64,000 nt of DNA from NCBI GenBank assembly GCA_018894105.1, contig CM032128.1:13001001-13065000 (forward strand). The letters are read 5' to 3'. Of this stretch, positions 55,240 to 64,000 are shown one piece after another. This stretch comes from Jacaranda mimosifolia (Eukaryota; Streptophyta; Magnoliopsida; Lamiales; Bignoniaceae). Each line of letters opens with the position of its first letter. The first letter of the stretch is position 1. Made by a program: the position numbers and the translations under genes. The notes beneath the pieces were generated by a model. The model searched no databases and was not told where the DNA came from. It worked only from the letters and a program-made list of their open reading frames with translations.

Positions 55240-55582
55240 GTCATGCCTATAGGGATTCTTTCTAGCAAGACAAGCTAAAGAATTTACCTTCTAACATGTT
55301 GAGCTGAGAAGTAACTGCTCCACAATTTCGGAGAGCTAATAAGCACACGTAAAAATCATGACAGGATTCTAGGAAAGTATAGATAAGTTTAGCTAGGATA
55401 ATGGAAGAAATTAGAAAAGCATGGAAGAGAAACAATCCTATTATTCTAGGACTACAGAATATAAACACTTGTGTATTATCTCTGTAAAAGGATGATGAAC
55501 CATTTTCAATAAAAACACTAAATATCTTTCTCCTTCTTTCGAGCCTTGTTTCTTTTGCTTTTTTTTGGTGCACTTGATTACA
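55240..55582 (+). mobile_element. Gypsy-2 5' LTR, second part
   Basis: It resumes after copia-2 with GTCATGCC, AAGGATTCTT-like words and CTAACATG(T/C)(T/C)GAG..GAGAAGTAA, matching 63880-63960. It ends TTGATTACA before the primer site. Together with 43484-43765 the LTR is about 620 bp. Confidence 0.85.
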
Positions 55583-55586
55583 TTGT

Positions 55587-55602
55587 TGGCACTATCGATG
55601 TC
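55587..55602 (+). other. Gypsy-2 primer-binding site
   Basis: TGGCACTATCGATGTC lies four bases after the LTR end. It looks like a TGGCGCCGTC-type gypsy site changed at CpG positions (CG to CA or TA). The corresponding tRNA was not determined. Confidence 0.65.
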
Positions 55603-56369
55603 AAAGTTTGAGCTAAGACATGAATAAGTTATTTGATAAGGAATTTTAGATTAAGAGAGAGGATTTACATAAGTCACTTCATAGGCACCAAACACTCCCA
55701 GGCTACATTGGCCCCAATTAGGCCTGTTGAAGTAGGTACCTTGCGAGCTATGTCGACACTACTGAACAGGTGGAGACAGGTCCCCATACACCTTCTTTGA
55801 TGGTCGGATAAATGATAGCAGAATAGTTGATAGGATTTATCTTCACCTCAATCAACACCATCTTAATAGCACAAATGACAAGGCAGGCTTCAATGCCTGC
55901 TCTAGCTTTGATGTCTTTTATAATAGTATCTATGTCTATTGCGGTTATTCATCCGTCTTTGTAGACTCTCCCAATACATGTATCTACAGAAGGTTCTCTA
56001 TCTATGACTATCATAGTGCCAAACCTAACGCTAGCCCTAATTCCATCAAAAAGTGATATTGTAGTGTTGCCATCAGTATCATTAGGAGGGCCTCCCCCGT
56101 TGATTAGTCGATAGCTCCAATTTTTGGGTTAGAAGTGTAGGGAACTATTCTAGCTGATCCCCAATGATGCTTATACTCATTCTTATAGTTCATGGGGCAA
56201 CAATTGCTCTTCTTATGTCTTCTCACACATTAGAACCTGGGTAGGCCCTGGCTCATAATCTCCCTTAGGAGCCTAAATTAAAGAAGCAGCCTACGCCTAT
56301 CATAAATGTAAAGAATGTAACTGAAAGAGTTGTGTTGGTTTGACCTAGACAAGATTAATAGGGGACTAA
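55603..56369 (+). other. Gypsy-2 leader and unassigned 5' region
   Basis: No frame longer than about 60 codons and no recognised motif. It is probably a leader plus a decayed gag N-terminus. Confidence 0.5.
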
Positions 56370-57310
56370 GTCTCAAGTAAACCTCATCATTGAATGGAAG
56401 ATATAAGGAAAGAGATCAGGGAAATTAGAAGAAAAATTGCAGGAGAATCTAGAGTAGAAGACAGAAGGGCATCCATTCTGGTGACTCCATTTGTCATATT
56501 TACTGCTAGATAAATACAAACATTTTTCTATGTTGAGGTATTCTGGAAGTTCCAACTTAGTAGATCATCTATGCGAATTAAAAAAAATTACTATTAATTT
56601 ACCAGTTTCGAATGATAGGGATAACTATTGCGTTTTGCTAATGACATTAAAAGGGACAGCCGAGCACTAGAGTTTCGCCAACTAACCCCAAATTACATAC
56701 ATAAATTTGAGGACTTTGCTTGGAAATTCCTCTACCAGTTCACCAGCAATAAATAGTATAGAAGAAATATGAAGAGTTTGCTCAATACAAGAGAAAATAG
56801 AAATATTATAGAAGTTTATAAAGTGATTCAACAGTGCTACTTTGGAAGCACCGTCAGCCACACTAATTAGCTAGTACCTTTACACATTGGTTGTGCCTCA
56901 AGTCTTTTTTCAAAGCATTAATTAGGAAGCCAACAGATAGCTGTGATGATTTATTATGGAAAGCAGAGAAATATATACGCGAGGAAAAGGCCTACAACAC
57001 CAAGTTCAAGGTGTTGATGGAGAAGAAAAGTGAAATAAGAGATGAGGGGAGCTCCACGAAGAGACCCAGGATGGAAGAAAGGGTAGGAACGGCCTTTTCC
57101 TCCAGAAGTTTTAATATTACACTCCTTTGAAATTACCTCAGGAACAAGTGCTTCTAGCCATAGAGTTGAGAAACCTATTCTAGCCATAGAACATTAAAGA
57201 AACACCTGATTAGCCTATGATTGGAAAATTTTGAGATTTCATAATGAGTATGGACATATTACTAAGGAGTGTGGTAATCTAAATAATGAGCTAGAAAATT
57301 TGGTGTAGAG
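56370..57310 (+). pseudogene. Gypsy-2 gag
   Basis: Pieces of a Retrotrans_gag core are readable on the plus strand: FEDFAWKFLYQFTSNK near 56710, SLLNTRENRNIIEVYKVI near 56775, and a 79-codon frame (56891-57130) with SFFKALIRKPTDSCDDLLWK and AEKYIREEKAYNTKF. Near 57225-57300 a FHNEYGHITKECGNLNNELE segment corresponds to the C-x2-H-x4-5-G-H-x4-C nucleocapsid motif of Tat gag, minus its first Cys. Many stops are present, several of them TAG in place of CAG. Confidence 0.75.
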
Positions 57311-57599
57311 CAAGCACCTAGATGAATTTGTTAAGACGTTACCTTAATCGGTGCAACTACCTAACAAAGACATTAGATATTATGCAGAAACTTGACTAGA
57401 GAGAGAGAGAGAGAATGCAAAAATAAAGAGCCCTGGGGAAACATCCCCTTCCCTAGGGAGTGATACACATGATATACGAAAGACCAATAGATGGAGACAC
57501 ACATTGGGCCTAGTGAGCCCAAGCCAAAGAATTAGTACACCTTTTGGGAAAAGAATTGGCTGCCAAGATAGGTCCTATAATATAGTTTAGCCCGTGAAA

Positions 57600-58050
57600 C
57601 CTAAAAAGGAGGCAAATGCTATACCAAGATGGTTGGTTATTACTACTACGATAACCAATTATGAGGTAGCTCGAAGTTTCATTAATTAGTTGTTATTCTT
57701 TTCTTTAATGTCTTCTAAGCAAATGGAATTAGATGATGTACGATTAGAGCCTGTGTAAAAATCCTTGTTCGAATTGGTAAGGGCATCAATTTGACCATTA
57801 CGACATGTCATTTTGCCCATCTCCTTAGGAGCATGATTATACTGCAAGACATATATGATGCCCCTTTAGCATATAATGTGATATTTAGATAATTTATGTT
57901 GAGCACTTTTTAGGCAATAGCATGGCTTTAATACATGAAAATAGAATACATTATAAATGACATAGTGGGGGAGGTGGTTGGGGATCAATATACTGCTTGG
58001 AAGTGTCACTTAGATACCATTTGGAAAGGAGACAAAAAGAAAAATAGTAA
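57600..58050 (+). pseudogene. Gypsy-2 protease/linker region
   Basis: A readable stretch near 57865-58010 gives AYNVIF, then MLSTF, and then DIVGEVVGDQYTAWKCHL. This parallels the A-Y-N-x-I-L-G-R-P and G-x-x-Q-x-x-A-R-x-C-Y elements found between protease and RT in Tat-lineage polyproteins. The D-N-G-S-S active site itself was not found. (57395-57415 is a short GA repeat.). Confidence 0.55.
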
Positions 58051-58379
58051 GGTAAGAAGACCAAGCCAACCTAAAATAGGCCCATCTACGAAAAATAATG
58101 AGCATCAAGAATAGCCCCCAGCTTAGTCCCAGCCAATCCAAGAATGTCGTCCAATTGTTACGAACATATTATGATATTTTTGCCTTTATAGCTCGGGAAA
58201 AATATTTGAAACTCATGGGTCACGATCTGATGTAGACCTAAACACGAAGCTAGTGAAGGAAAAAAAGACACTTTAAGCTTGAGAAAGACCTGATCATTAG
58301 GCAAAGGTGATGAAGTTGTTGGATGCTGGACACATCATGGAGATCCAATTCCCATATATAAAATATGATCCTTGTACGT

Positions 58380-58985
58380 GAGAATGCTCAGAAAAAGAGG
58401 GTATACATTGACTTCACAGATCTTAACAAGGCTTGTCCTAAAGATTTTTACCCCTTACCTCGAATAAACTAGTTAGTAGACTTCACTTTTGGTTATAAAT
58501 TACTCAACATGATGGATGCATTCCAATGAAATCACCAGGTTCCATTGCAACAAGATAATAGGAAGAGAATAAGCTTCATTACATTTGAGGGCTCTTATTC
58601 TTATGTTTGCCATACCTTATGGTCTTAAGAATACAGGGGTTACTTACTAGAGACAAGTAAACTAGATGTTCAAGAAATAGATTGGTCGGAACATGGAAGT
58701 TCATGTGGATGACATGTTGGTCAAGGGAGGATGATCATATTACTAACTTAACTGAAACTTTCAATATATCTCAAAAGTTAAGTATGAAGTTAAATCCAGC
58801 TAAATGTGTGATTGGAGTAAAGGGTAACAAATTTCTGGATTATCTAGTGATAAAAAGGGGAATAGAAACTAACCCAAAGAAAATACAAACATTGCAGGAA
58901 ATGAGCTCGCTGCATAATATTAATGAGGTTCATTGGGTAGTTAGGAGAATAGCTGCTCTCAACAGTTTTATCTCTAGATAAGCAA
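58380..58985 (+). pseudogene. Gypsy-2 reverse transcriptase
   Basis: Plus-strand translation gives DFTDLNKACPKDFYPLPRIN, then LLNMMDAFQ, and QDNRKRISFIT. The active site near 58692-58715 reads EVHVDDMLVKG: both Asp residues are present, with His in place of Tyr in YVDD. It continues LSMKLNPAKCVIGVKGNKFL and RGIETNPKKIQTLQEM in shifted frames. Stop codons include TAG at the position of the Q in PRIDQLVD. Confidence 0.85.
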
Positions 58986-58999
58986 ATAGAAGTCTCTCT

Positions 59000-59900
59000 T
59001 TCTTTAGAGTCCTTAGGAAAGCTAGTAAGCTTGAATAGACTAAAAAGATGCAGGCTAACTTTGAGGAGCTGAAAAACTACTTAGTGGAATTACCCCTACT
59101 AAGTAAGCCAATTTTGGGGAAGCCTTGTATCTGTACTTGGACACCTTAAAATAGGTAGTTAGGCAAAGTGTTGCTGAGAGAAAAGGAAACCGCTTAAAAA
59201 CTTATCAACTATGTTAGTAAGCTACAATATGCCACTAAGGTGAGATATACAAAGACTGAAAAGTTAGTCTCGCATTGGTAATAACTGCTTGAAGATTACG
59301 ACTTTATTCCCCATCCTATCCCATTGTAGTGCAAACTAATTAGCCTTTTAAATAGCTCATGCTAAACCCAACACAGCTGAGTGATTAATTAACTAGGTTG
59401 TGGAGCTATGTGAATATGATACAAGTTATCCTATTAAGACAGTTATTAAAGTGCAAGCTTTAGCAGACTTCATAGGATGCTGGAACCTTTAATGAGAAAG
59501 GCCTGTGGATAGTGCATGTAGATGGCTCAATAAGATAGCAAGGTAATGGAAAAGGAATTGTGTTCACATTGCCTATAGGAGATGAAATAGAATTCGTTGT
59601 GAAGTTCAACTTTAGGGCTTCTATCAATGAGGCTGAATACAAAGTTTTAATAGTAAAAATCAAGATGGCAATCAAGTGAGGACCTCGGCAAGTGAAAGTC
59701 TGTGCTAACGTGCAGGTAAGCTGAGGGTAGTATGAGGCTAATGGAGAAAGGATGGTAGAATATTTAGATCAGATCAGGAAACTCCAAAGGAAATCATCAT
59801 AATTTCAAATAATATAGATACTATCGAGAGAAAAACTAGAGCAAATTGCTAGCTAAGTTGTCAAGCTTCGTAATAGATTATAAGACTCGAACTATAAGTG
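59000..59900 (+). pseudogene. Gypsy-2 RNase H and second RNase H
   Basis: The RT-associated RNase H region (59040-59460) is very decayed. The second RNase H is recognisable: LWIVHVDGSIR near 59500 retains the catalytic Asp that gypsy-1 has lost, followed by FVVKFNFRASINEAEYKVLI near 59590. Stops follow shortly. The tandem RNase H arrangement again marks the Tat lineage. Confidence 0.7.
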
Positions 59901-60169
59901 TACAAAACTAAAAAAGAAAAGCAAGGAACAAGAGATACTTAGTCTGGAAGAGGAAAGTGATCGGAGAGTTTCCATTATTTAGTATTTGACAAGACAAGCA
60001 TCTTTGGTGGATGTGCTGCTACGGATTAAAGTTGTTGGTTCACAACAATCAATAATATATTATACAAAAGCATATATACTCAGCACCTTCTTAGGTGTCT
60101 AACTTCAAAGGAAAGTAAGTATGTCTTGAAATAAATTAATGACGATTGCTACGAGAACCACTTAGAAGG

Positions 60170-60570
60170 GGCAACCCTTGGCAACTAAAGTCTTGCAAGC
60201 TAGATACTTTTAGCCTACCATACAAGCTGATGCTGGCAAGGTCGTTCATAAATGTAAAAAGTGCTAAAGGCATGTTGCCTATACTCATCAGTTTGTCGAG
60301 CAAATACATGTCATGAGCTTAGCGTGCCCTTCTGCCAAATAGCGGATGGATATTGTAAGGTCTTTCCAGATAAAGTTCTTATTGGTGGCAGTAGATTACT
60401 TTAGTAAACAGGTAGAAGTAGAGGTGCTAGCTCGAATAAAACAAGGAGAGGTAACCAAAATTGTTCTGCATAAATATAATTTTCCAAATAGTCCCAGAGA
60501 ATTAGTGTCAGAAAATGATAAGTAGTTTTAAGTAGCTAAGATCCAAATCTGGTGGAAAGAGATAAAAATT
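60170..60570 (+). pseudogene. Gypsy-2 integrase
   Basis: Readable pieces: QARYF then PTIQADAGKVVHKCKKC, which is the Y-F/Y-W-P-T-(M)-x-x-D segment leading to the C-x2-C half of the zinc finger. Next comes FLLVAVDYFSKQVEVEVLAR in the core, then NFPNSPRELVSENDK, which corresponds to the G-I-P-x-x-(L/I)-V-S-D-N-G motif with the second Asp changed. The third catalytic residue and GPY/F module are not found. Confidence 0.75.
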
Positions 60571-60589
60571 CTACAGAGTTCTAGTTTAG

Positions 60590-60740
60590 TTTCAAACCCT
60601 CAGATGAGCTTTAACACTTAAGCAAGTATATAAATTAAATAGCTCATATGAACTTTAACACTTACAGTGTATACACTAAGCAACTCGGACAAACTTTAGC
60701 AAAGGTATCTAAACTAAAAAATTTAGATAACACCGACATA
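60590..60740. repeat. Short ~45-50-bp imperfect repeats after gypsy-2 integrase
   Basis: The words (G/A)A(G/A)CTTTA(A/G)CA, CTTA(A/C)(G/A)(C/G)(A/T)(A/G)(G/T) and TA(T/C)A(A/C)ACTAA(A/G) recur about three times between 60605 and 60730. The array is short and degenerate. Confidence 0.4.
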
Positions 60741-60989
60741 ACATGTACGGGAATCAACACTACAATAATTAGGTAAGCTGATAGCTCAAAATGAAAATAT
60801 AAATGAAGGTTTAAATAATTTTGTACCATAAGATAATCTCAACATATAAATGATAACATGGCATAAATTAGAAATAAGAGCCATACAACAAAGCATAATA
60901 GGGACTTAATTAATCCCTTAACAAAATGAGAAAAATCTAAACATGCTCATTCAAAGTTAAAACTGTCTTGTTAAAATAATTTGATCAAA

Positions 60990-62600
60990 GGTTAAAGGGG
61001 TAGAAAGAGCTAACAATAGTTAGATCTGTTATCTCAGCTAAGAAGGCGCATTAGTAGAAGCAGGTGGGTCAATAATAGCTTTCTCAAGTTTATCCTTAGA
61101 GTCAAAAGGAAGAGTATACAACCTATAATCTCTATCAGTCAGTAGGGCGGACTGGCTCAGCTTTAGAGTGCCATTGAGCTCCAGCTAATCAATGCAAGTG
61201 CCTACACCATGGTAATAGTAGCATAATACTTTGGTATTGAGCAACGGTTTGAACTCTTCATTTTTCAGGAAATTTAGCATTTGTATTACCAGTTTGCTTC
61301 TAAGTAGTTCTTTCCTTTCTTAATCACTATGACAATGTCAAATAAGGTACCCCGACCTTCTCATTGCCTCTCTTTGAAAGCTTGATCGACTTCCTCATGT
61401 TGAATACATGTGTACTCAATAATTTGTTCTTATGCCTTACATAGGGTGGACGCAGACTCTTCATATTGTTGTTTTATAGAATTAAATTGCATCTTCATTT
61501 CATCAAACTTTCTAGCTTCTTTTTTGAGGCAACACAACTCAGCTGCCAACTTATGATGCTTGGTTTTCAATTTTGAATGCTTGCCTTCCTAGTGAGCCAA
61601 AATCCCCAAGTCAAAATATTAGCCTATAAAGAACACCGTTTTAGATTCGAGCTAAGAATGTTGGGTTGGTTACGCAACTTGACTTTTAGGAGTGAGATCA
61701 TTAGTTGCGTTAAGCTTTGTAGTATTTTTTAAGCTAGGAGACCTAAATGTTCAACTCTGCTGGAAGAAGCCTAAGATTAGTGTTATAACTAATTGTTTTT
61801 CCTATAGCTGTTACTGTCTGCCTTGACTACTATAACAAAGATAAAGAACTTAGTGGATCACCTCTCTACAAACAAAAAGCATTAACACTAACCTAGTTAC
61901 GCAACATGAAGTACATGTAGTAAAGAAAATACCAAAAGGCTCAAGTAATTCTTCCACTTAAGAACTTAAGACGATAGGATAGAGGAATCCTAGTGCATCT
62001 CTAAGCAAGAAAATTGAAGTTGGTAAGCATTGAGGTGCCCTAAAATCTATTTACAACCCATAGGTCAGGGCAATTACAGGAAGAGCTCTTAGGAGGGAAA
62101 TGATCGCTCCTACTAATAGGGAACCCCAAGGTTCAAGTGCAAAGATGAAAAAATAGCTTCCCTTCCAAAATTTCATAGAAGTTGGATAGTTTGAAAAGAA
62201 ACTAACATCTTCTCGGGAAGTGAAGTAAAATAGTTTGATCCTTGAAGACTTAGTATAAAAGATGGAATGAAATAAAGCACAGGTTGGCTCTACTAATATA
62301 AAGCAGCACGTGGCAAAAAAATCTCACTAACAGGTGAAAAAACTTTGAAGTAAATTGGTTTAGAGGAATATCTCGATTCCCAGACATTAGAGAAAGTAGC
62401 TAAACTATTGGGAACCTTAACTTCCACTATATGCCTGGTATAAAAGCATAGAAACCCTACAAAAGAAAGTTGGGGCCAATTTGTAGTTGGGGGGAACTCT
62501 TATTTCGTATTCAAGAGGTATGCCCATTATTTCCATAAACATAAAGCTCTTACTTCTTGTCCTCCTAGAGTGATAAATCTCATATAATGGTAAGCTAGCT
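60990..62600 (-). pseudogene. Antisense extra ORF of gypsy-2, decayed
   Basis: The minus strand, opposite to gag-pol, reads MFMEIMGIPLEYEIRVPPNY near 62550, then MKFWKGSYFFIFALEPWGS near 62180-62120, and a charged coiled-coil-like stretch HKLAAELCCLKKEARKFDEM near 61555-61495 that continues with NSIKQQYEESASTL. The order (N-terminal PF04195-like part, W-K-x-x-(Y/F)-F-F-I segment, coiled coil) parallels the antisense ORF of gypsy-1. Numerous stops and frameshifts are present. Family assignment is by resemblance only. Confidence 0.55.
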
Positions 62601-63219
62601 CATGAGGTACTTGGCTCATGCTTTATATCTCGCACGGTTTCGAGATCTAGACTAGTTATGAAATCAGCATAATCTGAATCGAAGAGTTAAAGGACTAAAT
62701 GTGGCTAGGATTGTGGACTTGAATATCAACTATTTTCAAGATATGCAAGAAAATAAAAAGGAGAAAAATTCTTACAGAAAGGAAGTTATTTAAGAAACAA
62801 GAATGTAGTATGCAAAAACAATAGGTCAAATAAATAAGGAAAAGGATTTAATAACCTAAACTCATTTTAGGTTGGGAGCGAAGAAAAATATGCCCAGATT
62901 CTGGCAAAGGCAGCAGCAGTTGTAGCGTTGAGTGATGAAAGGAAAGAAAACAAATAGCATGAAAGGATGAGAAAAGAAAAGGCAGGAAATAGGGAAGACA
63001 AAAGTTAAAGATAAAGCCAATTTATAGGAATGGGATGAATGCTCAATAGGCATTTCAAATTTCGAAGATCATCTGCACCATACACATGGAATCATTTGGA
63101 GAGTCCCTAGAAAAAGATGTTGAGTAAAGAGTATAAGCCAGCAGCCAACATTAAATGTGCGTTGTCATTTATTAACTCGAAAGGAAAGAAATGGAAAAAA
63201 CAACAATGTTTCAAATGGA
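62601..63219. other. Gypsy-2 3' untranslated region, no feature seen
   Basis: Only short frames are present (for example 63 codons on the minus strand at 62862-63053, rich in Phe and Ser), with no recognised domain. Confidence 0.5.
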
Positions 63220-63500
63220 CACAATTCTTAGCGAGATTCAACTCAGATAGACAAGTCCAAGCTATTCTTTGTCTACTCAACTTGGATAGATAAGCCAAAG
63301 TCATTTTCAGTTCAACTCGAATAGAATCCCAAGCTACTCTCAATTCAGCTCGAACAAAATTCTAAGATGTTCTCAATTCAGCTTGGACAGATAATTCCAA
63401 TCTACTCTTAGTTCATTCAACTCGAACAAACAATACCAAACCACTCTTAGATCATTCAGCTCAGGCACATAAATTTAGGTTGTTTCCAGCACCCTCTCAG
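63220..63500. repeat. ~45-55-bp tandem array before the gypsy-2 polypurine tract
   Basis: CAACTCGAA(T/C)A, CAGCTCGAACAAA and CAGCTTGGACAGATAA-type words alternate with CCAA(G/A)CTA(C/T)TCT and (T/G)TTC(A/T)(T/C)TCA about six times. The positions are analogous to the 3' arrays of Tat-lineage elements. Units differ by many substitutions. Confidence 0.7.
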
Positions 63501-63567
63501 CTCGGATAGAGGAAAGACACTTTTAGGAGTTCCCTTAGCTCAAAAACTGGGTCGAGTTGAGAAAACT

Positions 63568-63586
63568 AAAAGGGGGAATGGGGTTG
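63568..63586 (+). other. Gypsy-2 polypurine tract
   Basis: AAAAGGGGGAATGGGGTT lies four bases before the 3' LTR. It is a strong purine run where plus-strand priming is expected. Confidence 0.8.
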
Positions 63587-63590
63587 ATGA

Positions 63591-64000
63591 TGCTGGGTTG
63601 CATAAGCCCAACTTAATACAAGCCCAACACATCATAAGCCTAACCCCAAACCTATAGCTAAGTACCACAAGGAACCCTTGCTGACCAGCAGTCTAGAGTC
63701 CAAGGAGTACCTACTGATAGGCTACTAAGTAAATTTTTTCGAGCTAAGACTACTCCACATAGGCTATGTAGATACCACCATGGAATATCCCAACATATTC
63801 CCTTGGACGAGATGACGGGTGGATTTATACACTAAGCTAGGGACCAAGGTAAGAGATTACAAATGCCAATTTGGAAGATGACACCTTTATAAGGATTCTC
63901 TTTAATAAGTTGAGCTGAAGAATTGACTCTCTAACATGCCAAGTTAAGAAGTAATCGTTCACAATCCAAAGATCTAATAAGCACGCCAAAAATCAAGCCA
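63591..64000 (+). mobile_element. Gypsy-2 3' LTR, cut by the window end
   Basis: It starts TGCTGGGTTGCATAAGCCC and matches the 5' LTR halves in order. About 200 bases of the LTR should lie beyond base 64000, so the right-hand target duplication (expected to match TATGG at 43479-43483) cannot be checked. Confidence 0.88.

Larger units (their letters stand above)
43484..64000 (+). mobile_element. Gypsy-2: Ty3/gypsy element (Tat lineage), host of nested insertions, runs off the window
   Basis: The 5' LTR starts TGTTGGGTAGCATAACCC at 43484. It is broken at 43765/55240 by copia-2 and ends at 55582. A primer site, gag, protease linker, RT, RNase H, integrase, an antisense ORF, a tandem array and a polypurine tract follow on the plus strand. 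The 3' LTR starts TGCTGGGTTGCATAAGCCC at 63591 and is cut by the window end. The matching of 43490-43760 with 63595-63885 is unmistakable. Without copia-2 the element is about 8.6 kb to the start of its 3' LTR. The coding parts are very decayed. Confidence 0.88.

Overview
This window is repeat-dominated nuclear DNA from a plant, almost certainly a flowering plant with a moderately large, AT-rich genome. The evidence is the content. There are decayed Ty1/copia and Ty3/gypsy (Tat-lineage) LTR retrotransposons, hAT-like, Mutator-like, CACTA-like and Tourist-like DNA elements, and many coding frames broken by C-to-T (CAG/CAA to TAG/TAA) changes typical of methylated repeats. I see no intact host gene, no rRNA or tRNA gene, no CRISPR and no prokaryotic feature. 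The species cannot be named from this sequence.

Layout, left to right. 1-4014 is AT-rich spacer with a ~300-bp tandem duplication split by a hAT-like element (871-1562) and one exon-like scrap abutting an LTR. 4015-12838 is a minus-strand copia element (copia-1) with one ~2.15-kb LTR and a truncated 5' end. Its integrase/RT segment is present three times, and a 1.2-kb terminal-inverted-repeat element sits exactly on one duplication joint. 13090-18900 is a mosaic of gypsy fragments in both orientations, a perfect (TAT)47 microsatellite and a ~60-bp tandem array. 19274-24035 is a second truncated minus-strand copia element of the same family (copia-3), abutting a CACTA-like end with ~200-bp subterminal repeats. 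25966-37857 is an essentially complete minus-strand Tat-lineage gypsy element (gypsy-1) with two LTRs, a perfect 5-bp target duplication (AATAC), gag-PR-RT-RNH-aRNH-IN remnants, an antisense extra ORF and a hAT-like insertion inside the integrase C-terminus. 38500-42767 carries two more hAT-like elements, two Tourist-like MITEs and a Mutator-like element with a perfect 9-bp target duplication. 43484 to the window end is a plus-strand Tat-lineage element (gypsy-2). Its 5' LTR is split by a complete copia element (copia-2, 43766-55239), and the 3' LTR of that element is itself split by a hAT-like element (53120-54295).

The elements do not form a pathway. They form a stratigraphy: gypsy-2, then copia-2 inside it, then a hAT-like element inside copia-2. 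In parallel, gypsy-1 was hit by a hAT-like element, and copia-1 was rearranged with a TIR element at the joint. All polyproteins contain stops or frameshifts and several have lost catalytic residues, so any mobility would depend on enzymes supplied from elsewhere.

I did not find a convincing undescribed biological system. The best leads are the element-bounded duplication in copia-1 (7166-10504), the antisense coiled-coil ORFs paired with 3' tandem arrays in both Tat elements, the GC-rich cassette inside an otherwise AT-rich TIR element (8601-8825), and the Q/N/S-rich ORF inside the youngest-looking hAT-like element.
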